DNA of 45,076 bases from Clostridia bacterium (GTDB taxonomy: Bacteria > Bacillota > Clostridia > Oscillospirales > Acutalibacteraceae). Every line of letters starts with the position of its first letter. The stretch's first letter is position 1. This document shows, in pieces, positions 7,922-15,736 of this stretch. The notes under the pieces were generated by a model, which saw nothing but the letters and a program-made list of their open reading frames with translations, was not told the origin of the DNA and did not search any database. The stretch is from assembly GCA_017402845.1 (NCBI GenBank), contig JAFPLH010000085.1, positions 1 through 45,076 on the forward strand, read 5' to 3'. The position numbers and the translations under genes are program-made.

Positions 7922-8863
7922 TTACATCATATCTTTTTTCTTGAGCCAGTAATAAAGCAGTAAAGAAACAATGATTATCATTACTGTGATAGCACCGAAT
8001 CCGTATAATGATTTAGCCAAAGGCATACCGTCTAAATTTACGTTCATACCATACATACCGGAAACTATTGTCGGAACTGATAGTATAATTGTAATTGAGG
8101 TAAGCCGTTTCATTACCTGGTTCAGGCGGTTATCCATTACAGATGAAATAAGCTGTTTTGTACCGTCAATTATAGTGCGGTAGATATCGGTCATTTCGAT
8201 AGCCTGTTGATTTTCAATTATTATGTCGTCGAGAAGCTCTTCGTCTTCGGGGTACTGCTTGAACTGCTTGTACCTTTTAAGTCTGTATAGTACGTTAATA
8301 CTGCCTCTGAGTCCTGTTGCAAAATATACGAGCGTTGTTTCAAGCTCGTGCAGTCGGATTATATCAGATTCCTTTGTGGTATGTTCTACGTTGCGTTCAA
8401 ATTCTGCCCTTATTTTGTCTATCTCTGTAAGGGCTTTTTGATAAAACAGAACGTTTCTGAGAAGTATCTCGTATATGAAGCGTATAAGCTTTTTTGTAGA
8501 GATAACGTGAGCATGGTCTTGATGAAAGTATGATAATATCGGACTTTCTACTGTGCATACTGTTACTACGTTCTCTGCTGTAAGTATTATACCTAAAGGA
8601 ATAGTCGTATAGTTGGTTGTGCCGTGACGTATTTCCTGTATTGGCATATCCACAAGTATAAGGGTATAGTCGTTAATGAATTCAATACGGTTTTTCTCAT
8701 CGGGGTCTGTTGAGGCGACAATATCTTCAATTTCAATGTTCAATGCCTTAGCTATTTTTTCTGCCTCGTGTTCTTCGGGATTTATAAGCTCTACCCAGAC
8801 TCCGCTTTGTATTCTGTCTGTTTCTTTTATTTTATCTTGTTCTGTACGAAACATTTTAAGCAA
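7922..8863 (-). CDS. corA: CorA-family divalent metal transporter
   Basis: An inner-membrane channel that takes up Mg2+ (some members move Co2+, Ni2+ or Zn2+). The 313 residues follow the family plan: a soluble alpha/beta N-terminal domain, a long helical stalk (about 130-245), and two C-terminal membrane helices. The selectivity motif YGMN is in SGMYGMNVN, followed by a short acidic-poor loop and the basic tail WLKKKDMM. The start is probably TTG at 8861-8863, with an AGAG element upstream; an ATG at 8854 (MFRTEQ) is an alternative. The gene stands alone, convergent with the sortases, and has an unusually long leader. Confidence 0.92.
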   Translation of the reverse strand: MLKMFRTEQDKIKETDRIQSGVWVELINPEEHEAEKIAKALNIEIEDIVASTDPDEKNRIEFINDYTLILVDMPIQEIRHGTTNYTTIPLGIILTAENVVTVCTVESPILSYFHQDHAHVISTKKLIRFIYEILLRNVLFYQKALTEIDKIRAEFERNVEHTTKESDIIRLHELETTLVYFATGLRGSINVLYRLKRYKQFKQYPEDEELLDDIIIENQQAIEMTDIYRTIIDGTKQLISSVMDNRLNQVMKRLTSITIILSVPTIVSGMYGMNVNLDGMPLAKSLYGFGAITVMIIIVSLLLYYWLKKKDMM

Positions 8864-9058
8864 AATACATCATCTCTATTCTGTATGTGTTGAATTGTTA
8901 AGGAAATCAACTCATATTGTGCCGTTAGATCTTCAAAAAATTCTCGCAGGAATACTGTCGTATTTCAAGTGATTTGAGTGCAGTTTGACGAAAAAATGAG
9001 TGTCATGCCCTCTGTAAGAGGTTCCTTAATCATAGTGTAAATAGTTATTTGCTTATTT
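8864..9058 (-). promoter_or_regulatory. Long 5' leader of corA
   Basis: If the promoter at 9059-9087 is used, about 190 nt of untranslated RNA precede corA. It holds a CCTCT/AGAGG hairpin and GAAATAC/GTATTCC arms. I do not find the conserved blocks of the M-box Mg2+ riboswitch. Part of it (around 9010-9036) resembles the small repeat near 32103. Confidence 0.3.
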
Positions 9059-9087
9059 ATACTATCATATTCTGTCATTTTTTGCAA
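9059..9087 (-). promoter_or_regulatory. Candidate promoter of corA
   Basis: On the minus strand TTGCAA (9082-9087) and TAGTAT (9059-9064) have a 17-nt spacer. Confidence 0.5.
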
Positions 9088-9164
9088 GATTTTTTTGATG
9101 TATACGCTTTTTGTATGATTCTGATACGTTTAGGTAATATCTGGTATTAAAAATTCATAAATTT

Positions 9165-9193
9165 TTTACGTTGAATTAATATGGTACTATACT
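9165..9193 (+). promoter_or_regulatory. Sigma-A-type promoter of the phosphatase-kinase operon
   Basis: TTTACG (9165-9170) and TATACT (9188-9193) have a 17-nt spacer. About 75 nt of leader precede the phosphatase ATG. Confidence 0.65.
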
Positions 9194-9274
9194 TTACTGT
9201 TACAATATATAAATGGGTAAGTGCAGTTTGTTGAAAAATTGCCGCCTAATTTTCAGATTCGGTGTTAGTACGAT

Positions 9275-10237
9275 ATGAGTAGAAACAGCAAGAAAATAAA
9301 AATAAAGCGTTCCTCAAACGAAAGCTTTAACGATAGGGATAAAGAAAGACGCAGACACAAAAAACGGTTTATAAAGCCGCCAAAGCTTAAAAGAACTCTC
9401 GACAAAAGTTTTTTTTCAAATTTTGCAGATGAAATACCGCAGATATTAAAGCTAACTCATAGGGAGTCTTTTATTATTACCGCCGCTGACTCACACATTG
9501 GGCATAGAAACGAACAGCAGGATTCTTATTTTGTAACGAATACTATACCGCTTTCTCCTTTCAGGCTGAGGCGTACTTTAGCTGTTGTATGCGACGGTAT
9601 GGGCGGTCTTGAGGCAGGCGACAGGGCAAGCCTTACTGCCGTTTCTATGCTGAAGCTTGCTTTTGATAAGCTTCCTACAACTAAAGTTGATATTCCTAAG
9701 TTTTTTTCTGAAATGATAGATTACATAGATTGTGAGATAAACCGCTGGGACGATCTCAATACCGACAAGGGCGCCGGTACTACTATGGTATCTGTTATTA
9801 TAGAAAACCGCAGGCTTTATTGGGCAAGTGTCGGTGACAGCAGTATTTTTATTTATCAACAGGGAAAGCTTAAACGTATTACAAGCTCTCATAATTATAA
9901 GAAGATACTTGATAAAATGGTTGATGACGGTGTTTTGTCGGCAGAGCAGGCAGAGCATGATCCGCAGAAGGATTCTCTGCTTAGTTATCTTGGTATGGGC
10001 GGAGTTGCGTATCGTGATATAAATTCAAAACCGTATGTTATGCGAAGCGGCGATCTGCTTATGCTATGCTCAGACGGTGTTACAAACACCTTGACAGAAA
10101 ACGAAATTGCGTCTATCATTAAAGAATATTATGATGATGTATATAACTGCTGTAAGGAGATCAATCTTGCCGTTGCCAGAAGAAACAACGCTTTGCAGGA
10201 TAATTCAACAGTAGTAATAGTGCAGTATGCTGAATAG
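9275..10237 (+). CDS. PP2C-type Ser/Thr protein phosphatase
   Basis: Metal-dependent phosphoprotein phosphatase, predicted cytoplasmic, which should reverse the action of the kinase encoded next. It has 320 aa. The first ~60 residues are a very basic, probably disordered extension (KRSSNES, RRRHKKRF, KPPKLKR) absent from compact PrpC/Stp proteins. The PP2C domain follows, with GHRNEQQDS (76-84), VCDGMGG (105-111), GAGTTM, ASVGDSSIF, LCSDGV and the final DNSTVVIV metal site. Aspartates of the two-metal centre are present. The basic tail could target membrane or nucleic acid (inference). The kinase ATG lies 41 nt downstream, so they form an operon. Confidence 0.94.
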   Translation: MSRNSKKIKIKRSSNESFNDRDKERRRHKKRFIKPPKLKRTLDKSFFSNFADEIPQILKLTHRESFIITAADSHIGHRNEQQDSYFVTNTIPLSPFRLRRTLAVVCDGMGGLEAGDRASLTAVSMLKLAFDKLPTTKVDIPKFFSEMIDYIDCEINRWDDLNTDKGAGTTMVSVIIENRRLYWASVGDSSIFIYQQGKLKRITSSHNYKKILDKMVDDGVLSAEQAEHDPQKDSLLSYLGMGGVAYRDINSKPYVMRSGDLLMLCSDGVTNTLTENEIASIIKEYYDDVYNCCKEINLAVARRNNALQDNSTVVIVQYAE

Positions 10238-10278
10238 TATACATTGAGAAGGTATTGAATGTTTACGGAGGAAAATAT

Positions 10279-12096
10279 ATGAAAAGGTGTTTAAATTGCA
10301 GAAAAACTTATGAGGATAACAAGACGGAATGTCCTCATTGCGGATATAAGCCGAGAAGTAAAACGAGAGTTTCAAGAAAGTCTGATACTCAGGAGATCGA
10401 AATACCAGCTCAACAATCAAGCCGTCCGCCGAAAACAAAGCAGAATATACGTTCAAATTCATCTCATGCGGGCTCGTTTTATCTGAGAAGCGGAGAGAAA
10501 ATTCAAGAACGATACTCTGTTATAAATGTTATGGGATACGGTGCGTTTGGCGTTGCGTATCAGTGCTTTGATACTAATACGCATACAAATGTTGTTGTAA
10601 AGGAATATATTCCCTCATACCTTGCAAACAGAGATCCAAACGGCAGAGATGTTATGCCAATTTCAGACGAAAGCGAAGCAAAGCTTGCTGTCGGTATGGA
10701 CGCTTTTATTGACGAAAATAAACGTCTTTCGCAAAATGATATAAAGTGTGTGCCGCCTATGATCGACTTCTTTAAACAAAACAGTACGGCTTATGTTGTA
10801 ACTGAGCTTATACAAGGCGAAACTCTTGCGTCTGTATTAAAGCGCAAGGGAAAGCTTTCGTATCACGCAACAATTACTATTATTACAGGCGTTTTGCAGG
10901 GCTTGCGCAAGTTAAATAAGCTTGGTATTATTCACGGTGATATTTGTCCTGACAATATCGTTGTTACAAACGACAGCGACGTATACCTGCTCGACTATAA
11001 TTTATCGGAATTCAATAAAAACGTATACACACAAAGAGAATCGGGAAAACTCCGTTCTGGTTATAGTGCGCTGGAGCTCTACTATCTGAATATGGATCAG
11101 GGACCGTGGACAGACGTTTATGCTGCCGCCGCAACAATGTATAAAATGCTCACGGGAGTTACTGTTCCGTCTGCTATAAAGCGTAATACAAACGATACAG
11201 TTACCTCTATCTCGCAGCTTGGAGTACCTATAACACCGGGAGCTGAAAAGGCTATGTTAAGGGCTTTGCGTGTTGATTACGAAAAGCGTACACAAAATCC
11301 TGAGGATTTCTTAAACGGTCTTATGGGCGACGGCTTTGACAATGTTTCAGTGAGCAAATCTTCAGAGGCAGTTAAGCCGAAGCCCTCACGTAAACAACAG
11401 AGCTTTATAGACTATGAGGAGCCGAAAGAAAAACGCAGGAAAAGCAGCGGAAACTTCTTGAATACCGTTTTAGTATTTCTTATCATTTCAATTATCGGTG
11501 TTGTACTCTGGTTGTTCATTTCAGGAGTTCTTGTGCTGCCGGGAACACATAGCGATTCTTCAAATAATTCCGGCAGTGCCGTGACTTCAACTGTAAGCAG
11601 AGATAAGCAGTCAGATAAGGATAAAGATAAGGATACGGATACTGCAACAGAAAGCAAGCGTCATTTGCCGTTCTTTGACGACGATTTTTATTCTAAGGAT
11701 ACCGACGAATCCGAAAAATCGGAAAAAAGTACCGACAGCACTTCTTCAAGTCTGCTGCCCGACTTTCTGGACAGCATTGTAAGCAGAATTCTTTCCACAG
11801 ATGACGAGAAAGAAACAGATTCAGATATTGACGTTGTAACTTCATCACAGCCCGATGAGGAGTATTATTACAGCACTGAGGAAGAATACTACGAGGAAGA
11901 TGACAACTATTTTGTAGAGCCGATAGAGGAACACAGTGACACAAATAATGACGCAAATAATGAGAATAATCAGACAGATAACGATCAGGGCGAGGATGTT
12001 TTGCAGAATATTATAGAGGAGGTTGCTTCAACAGTTACATCAGCATTAGATGATGTGATAAACGATGCAGGCGACTATTTGGGAAATTTTTTCTGA
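10279..12096 (+). CDS. Transmembrane Ser/Thr kinase with N-terminal zinc ribbon
   Basis: Predicted protein kinase of 605 aa. Start is the ATG with GGAGG 7 nt upstream; the frame stays open to a TTG at 10255. Order: zinc ribbon CLNC...CPHC (4-21); a flexible linker; kinase domain about 79-350 with GYGAFG (86-91), VVVK (K108), HGDICPDN (219-226), DYN (239-241) and WTDVYAAAATMYKMLTG; a membrane helix (about 393-420); and a 185-residue extracytoplasmic region rich in Asp, Glu, Ser and Thr. HRD reads HGD and DFG reads DYN, but the catalytic Lys and Asp residues remain. There are no PASTA repeats, so its signal differs from PrkC-type kinases. Confidence 0.92.
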   Translation: MKRCLNCRKTYEDNKTECPHCGYKPRSKTRVSRKSDTQEIEIPAQQSSRPPKTKQNIRSNSSHAGSFYLRSGEKIQERYSVINVMGYGAFGVAYQCFDTNTHTNVVVKEYIPSYLANRDPNGRDVMPISDESEAKLAVGMDAFIDENKRLSQNDIKCVPPMIDFFKQNSTAYVVTELIQGETLASVLKRKGKLSYHATITIITGVLQGLRKLNKLGIIHGDICPDNIVVTNDSDVYLLDYNLSEFNKNVYTQRESGKLRSGYSALELYYLNMDQGPWTDVYAAAATMYKMLTGVTVPSAIKRNTNDTVTSISQLGVPITPGAEKAMLRALRVDYEKRTQNPEDFLNGLMGDGFDNVSVSKSSEAVKPKPSRKQQSFIDYEEPKEKRRKSSGNFLNTVLVFLIISIIGVVLWLFISGVLVLPGTHSDSSNNSGSAVTSTVSRDKQSDKDKDKDTDTATESKRHLPFFDDDFYSKDTDESEKSEKSTDSTSSSLLPDFLDSIVSRILSTDDEKETDSDIDVVTSSQPDEEYYYSTEEEYYEEDDNYFVEPIEEHSDTNNDANNENNQTDNDQGEDVLQNIIEEVASTVTSALDDVINDAGDYLGNFF

Positions 12097-12100
12097 TATC

Positions 12101-12128
12101 TTGACATTTTTTAAAAATAATGTATAAT
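12101..12128 (+). promoter_or_regulatory. Consensus promoter of the DUF4430 gene
   Basis: TTGACA (12101-12106) and TATAAT (12123-12128) with a 16-nt spacer, immediately after the kinase stop. The surface protein can therefore be expressed independently of the kinase. Confidence 0.8.
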
Positions 12129-12161
12129 GATGTTGTAACTGACAGGAGAGGAGAAAAGAAT

Positions 12162-13190
12162 ATGAGCTTTTTAAAAAGAACTATTGCAGTTATGAGTGCA
12201 GGTATAATGCTTGCGGTCAGTGTGCCGTTTGCAGTATCTGCTGATAATTCGCTTAACGTAAAAATGCGCATTGAGGGTGACGAGAAAAACTTGTTTTTCG
12301 ATACGGTATCAGTTAAAAGCGAAAAGTCCGATATTACGGTTGCAGACGCACTTGTGACGCTCGATAAACAAAACGATACTATTGAGATAACCGGTGCCGA
12401 TACAGGCTATATTACGGCTGTAAACGGTATTGCAGGCGGAAAGTACGGCGGCTGGGACGGCTGGTATTATTCGGTAAACGGTGAAACTCCCATGGTTGGC
12501 ATTGGCGACTTCAACTTAAAAGAGGGCGACAGCGTGGTGCTGTATTTTGGCGGATATCCGTGTCAGATACCCTTTGCAGATACAGATAAGCTTTCAGAAG
12601 GTGTTATTGCATTTAAGAGTAATGATATGGTATATGACGATAAAGGAAACGCTGCTCCCGAAGTAAACCCTGTTACAGACGCTAATGTAACAGTAAACGG
12701 TGACAGCTATACCACAGACGAAAAGGGAGAGATCACTATTCCCGAAGATAAGCTTGTTTCACAGCTTGCAGTACAGATAGATAAGAAGGACGCAAGCGGC
12801 GCTCCTGCTGTATTGAGATTTGAGCCTGATTTTGTTATCGAGTATACAGCACCGACAACAGACAGCGATTCAGCCGCAGATACAGACAGTGCAAGCGATA
12901 CGGAAGTTAATACCGAAACAGATACGGCAACTGATACGGCAACAGATACGGCAACAGATACGGCAAGTAATGTTTCTTCGCGTATTTCAAATTCTGATAC
13001 AAAATCAGATCCAACACAGGCATTTATTAAGCATGAGCAGCAGCTTTATAAAGGCGAGCCGCAATACTATACAGGACAGGATTCAGCGCAGACCGGTGAC
13101 GGAAGAATTTATCTTGCGTGCGGTGTATTGGCAGCAGCTGTTATTGTGGCTGTAATAATGATACTTACTAAGAAAAAATCAGATGATTAA
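12162..13190 (+). CDS. Secreted DUF4430 protein with candidate sorting signal
   Basis: Predicted cell-surface protein of 342 aa. I start at the ATG preceded by AGGAGAGGAG. A signal peptide (1-27, ending AVSA) leads into a DUF4430-like domain (about 30-130) with the signature YGGWDGWYYSVNG; this fold resembles the beta domain of transcobalamin-type ligand binders. A second module (about 160-228) looks like a beta-sandwich with TTDEKGE. A Thr/Asp linker (230-270) contains a perfect TDTA tandem. The C-terminus has SAQTGD (308-313), a hydrophobic helix (316-335) and KKKSDD, the layout of a sortase signal with a non-LPXTG motif. Ligand unknown. Confidence 0.85.
   Translation: MSFLKRTIAVMSAGIMLAVSVPFAVSADNSLNVKMRIEGDEKNLFFDTVSVKSEKSDITVADALVTLDKQNDTIEITGADTGYITAVNGIAGGKYGGWDGWYYSVNGETPMVGIGDFNLKEGDSVVLYFGGYPCQIPFADTDKLSEGVIAFKSNDMVYDDKGNAAPEVNPVTDANVTVNGDSYTTDEKGEITIPEDKLVSQLAVQIDKKDASGAPAVLRFEPDFVIEYTAPTTDSDSAADTDSASDTEVNTETDTATDTATDTATDTASNVSSRISNSDTKSDPTQAFIKHEQQLYKGEPQYYTGQDSAQTGDGRIYLACGVLAAAVIVAVIMILTKKKSDD
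12921..12968 (+). repeat. Four tandem 12-bp repeats encoding TDTA
   Basis: Four copies of GATACGGCAACA (outer copies differ at the last two bases) lie in the linker of the DUF4430 gene. Near-identity at DNA level suggests recent slippage, so copy number may vary between strains. Confidence 0.85.
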
Positions 13191-13198
13191 TACCAATT

Positions 13199-13249
13199 AA
13201 AGGACACCTCTAAAATAAAAGGTGCATATCCGGAAAAGGGTATGCACCT
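13199..13249 (+). repeat. Hairpin after the DUF4430 gene
   Basis: AGGTGCATATCC (13220-13231) pairs with GGGTATGCACCT (13238-13249), 12 bp with one wobble, but no T-run follows. The preceding AAAGGACACCTCTAAAATAAAA nearly matches 32115-32137, so this may be part of a dispersed repeat. CACCT (13205-13209) could pair alternatively with AGGTG. Confidence 0.55.
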
Positions 13250-13261
13250 ACTGTTTGAAGC

Positions 13262-13297
13262 TAAAAAAAGAACTGCCTTTCGACAGTTCCTTTTTTT
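13262..13297. terminator. Bidirectional Rho-independent terminator
   Basis: GAACTG (13270-13275) and CAGTTC (13284-13289) form a stem with A-run before and T-run after, serving the convergent DUF4430 and zinc-ribbon genes. Confidence 0.88.
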
Positions 13298-13306
13298 ATG
13301 CTTGTA

Positions 13307-15493
13307 TTATTTGCTTTTTCTTGGTCTTGGCTTACGTCTGCCGCAGGCACAAATTGCAACGTATTCTTGATTTACCTTTCCGCATTGCGGGCAAGTCCAC
13401 TCGTCAAACTCAGAAGCTTCAACATATTTTCTTTGTGCCGGTGTTCCGTTCTTTACTATATCTGAGCTTACCTCGTGCTTTTCCCTTTTTGCTCTCTTAG
13501 GCTGTTCTGGTGCTTGTGGTGCAGGAGCAGAAGCCGCAGGAACGGGAGCAGGTTCAGGCGTTGTAGTGGTTGTTTGTGCTTTGCCGTCCTTGATATCCTC
13601 AAACAGTGAGAAGTCGTATGTAGTAGAACGAGTTACCTTTTGTTTGAGATTCTGCAAGGCTTGTTCTTTGTTGCGTTCGTCAAATTTGTTGTCTACTCTT
13701 ATTTCGCTGACTCCGGACTCCGGCTTTTGCAGTATCGGCTTTTTCAGCTCTGCCGGAGGTGCTTTTTTCTCTGTATTGGCTTGCTGTGTTGATGCCTTTT
13801 GCGATTGCTTTGTATATGTAGTGTCAGTAACAAAAGCAGATGTGCTTGAATAATCAATATAAGAAGATGCATGACCAACATTATGCTGTGCTGCGACTTG
13901 CTGCGCCTTATCCTGTGTTACTATGTTCTTATCTCGTCTTGTTGCAAAGAACATACCGTCATCATCTTCATGATGATATCCATACGGAGAAGCAGGATAA
14001 TATTCTTCTTCTTCCTCTGCTTCGTTTTCGTAGTTGTTTGCAGTATTATCGTACTCAGTCTCTTGTTGTGTAGCTGCTGTGGTATCTGATGAGAAGAAAT
14101 CGTCCTCACCAAACGAGAGATCAAGAGCTGTTTTTGAAGTGTCGTGAAGTGATTTTGCACGGTTTGATATAAAATCGTTATTCTGCGGTGTTTCGGTTAC
14201 AGCTTCAACAGCCGGTTCCGGTTCGGGTTCTTTGACAGATTCTTCAACTGCCGGTTCGGTCTTGCTATCGCTTGTGGTGCTGTCAGCAAAGAAGTCGTCA
14301 TCACCGAAGGAAAGATCAAGAGCAGTTTTAGATGTATCGTGAAGTGTACGAGCTGTTTTAGCAACATTATCTGCTGCACTCGGTTTACTTTCTTCAACGG
14401 GATTTTCTTCTTTTTCACCGGTCATTTGCAAAATAAGCGAACTGTCTATTGTAATGCTGCTTGCGTCGAGCTTTTCTGATTTTTCAGCAGGTTTTGCTGC
14501 TGAGATATCAGATTTCTTTTCAAGCGACGCTGCAGGAGCAGCTTTTGTAAGCGAAGGTGCAGACGCAGGCGCTGCGGCAGCAGCCTTATTAAGTGAAGCG
14601 GCAACGGGGGCAGCGGGTACTGAGGGTGTCAGATCTAACTCAAAAGTACCTGTTTTGTCATCGTTGCTTGCAGGTGCCTTGACCGGCATCATCTGATCTA
14701 TTGGTGTTTTAGGCGCCTGATGTGTTGCCGACGGAATAAACTGTGGTTTCGGTGCGCTTTTCTTCTTTTGTACGGGTTCTTCTTGTATACCGAGGTCTTT
14801 TCTGTATTGAGCAAACGGATCTCTCTTGTTTTTCTGTAAGAACTCATCAGCAAAGGTGAGCTTTTTGTCCTCGTCTATACCGTAGTCAAATTTTTGTTCC
14901 ATAACGGGAGCAGCTTTCTGCGGTCCCTTTGGCGGACTCGAAGCGCCCTTATCAATGTGTGTGCTGTGCGGAGCAGAATTATACATATCGTACAGATCGG
15001 AGTTCGACATTTTCTTTTTCTTGCCCCAGCCGAAGCCTCGCTTTATTCTTCCGTTTGTCATTTGTGCCGGCGGCAGTTGTTCGGCAGCCTTCTTTCGTGC
15101 CTGTGCCTGATTCATTTCTGCAACCTTTCTGTTGAGCTTCTGACTCTGGAAAGGCGAAGCGTGAGATTCGGTAGATTTTACACGAGAGCTTAACTGCCCT
15201 AAATTCACCAAAGATTTAAGCATACTTATTATGCCGATAACAACGAATACCACTCCGAAGGCTACAATGATAAGCCATGCATAGGCGTCGAAGTTTTCTG
15301 TTGAGTCGAGTGTATTGTTGAAGCTTGAGAAAAACTTATATCCTCCAAGCAATGTGAAAATTGCACCTAATGCTATAAATCCCGCACTTAACAGCATAGA
15401 TCCTTTGATCTCTGCCCGTTCGGCATTATACATAGCATTGGCAACAGATGAGTTGAAGGTTACATTCTCTTTCTGAGATTTTTTCTTACTCAC
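13307..15493 (-). CDS. Two-TM protein with disordered middle and C-terminal zinc ribbon
   Basis: I recognise no family for this 728-aa protein. Visible parts: two N-terminal membrane helices (about 32-52 and 70-94), a basic stretch (KRGFGWGKKKK, 151-161), a long low-complexity region rich in Ala, Pro, Lys, Glu and Thr, and a C-terminal zinc ribbon (C701, C704, C715, C717; C-x2-C-x10-C-x-C, preceded by EW as in RanBP2-type fingers). A 19-residue motif, LHDTSKTALDLSFGDDDFF, occurs at 384-402 and again at 449-467 with one change. Both termini are probably cytoplasmic. Start is GTG with GGAGG 7 nt upstream. The Ser/Thr-rich middle could be a target of the nearby kinase (inference). Confidence 0.8.
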   Translation of the reverse strand: MSKKKSQKENVTFNSSVANAMYNAERAEIKGSMLLSAGFIALGAIFTLLGGYKFFSSFNNTLDSTENFDAYAWLIIVAFGVVFVVIGIISMLKSLVNLGQLSSRVKSTESHASPFQSQKLNRKVAEMNQAQARKKAAEQLPPAQMTNGRIKRGFGWGKKKKMSNSDLYDMYNSAPHSTHIDKGASSPPKGPQKAAPVMEQKFDYGIDEDKKLTFADEFLQKNKRDPFAQYRKDLGIQEEPVQKKKSAPKPQFIPSATHQAPKTPIDQMMPVKAPASNDDKTGTFELDLTPSVPAAPVAASLNKAAAAAPASAPSLTKAAPAASLEKKSDISAAKPAEKSEKLDASSITIDSSLILQMTGEKEENPVEESKPSAADNVAKTARTLHDTSKTALDLSFGDDDFFADSTTSDSKTEPAVEESVKEPEPEPAVEAVTETPQNNDFISNRAKSLHDTSKTALDLSFGEDDFFSSDTTAATQQETEYDNTANNYENEAEEEEEYYPASPYGYHHEDDDGMFFATRRDKNIVTQDKAQQVAAQHNVGHASSYIDYSSTSAFVTDTTYTKQSQKASTQQANTEKKAPPAELKKPILQKPESGVSEIRVDNKFDERNKEQALQNLKQKVTRSTTYDFSLFEDIKDGKAQTTTTTPEPAPVPAASAPAPQAPEQPKRAKREKHEVSSDIVKNGTPAQRKYVEASEFDEWTCPQCGKVNQEYVAICACGRRKPRPRKSK

Positions 15494-15570
15494 ACGATTC
15501 CCTCCTAATGTTTTCAGATTAGAAAAAGTTATATTAAATTTTAATGATCGGTAAATACAAATCCTATTCT

Positions 15571-15599
15571 ATTATACAACTTTTATGACACGAATTCAA
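15571..15599 (-). promoter_or_regulatory. Sigma-A-type promoter of the 728-aa protein gene
   Basis: On the minus strand TTGAAT (15594-15599) and TATAAT (15571-15576) have a 17-nt spacer. Confidence 0.72.
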
Positions 15600-15682
15600 T
15601 ATTTGTTAAGGATTTTGACCTTAATTATTATGATTTTGTGAATAATACCTAAAAAAGCGTTCAATAATTAGCCTAAAACACC

Positions 15683-15730
15683 GAAAAAATTAGCGTATTT
15701 TAATAGTATTACTGCATTATCACGCTAAAA
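15683..15730 (-). terminator. Terminator of the rRNA methyltransferase gene
   Basis: Minus-strand arms TTAGCGT and ACGCTAA (15722-15728 and 15690-15696) are followed by TTTTTTC, just past the gene's stop. Confidence 0.75.
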
Positions 15731-15736
15731 CGCTTT

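Noticed and set aside
8864..9058. M-box magnesium riboswitch before corA
   Set aside because: The conserved M-box blocks are not visible; only generic small hairpins are.
12921..12968. CRISPR-like repeats
   Set aside because: The units are contiguous 12-mers in a coding frame with no spacers.
13307..15493. Plus-strand frames within the 728-aa gene (for example 14454-14696)
   Set aside because: They are antisense reflections of Ala/Ser-rich codons and lack start signals.
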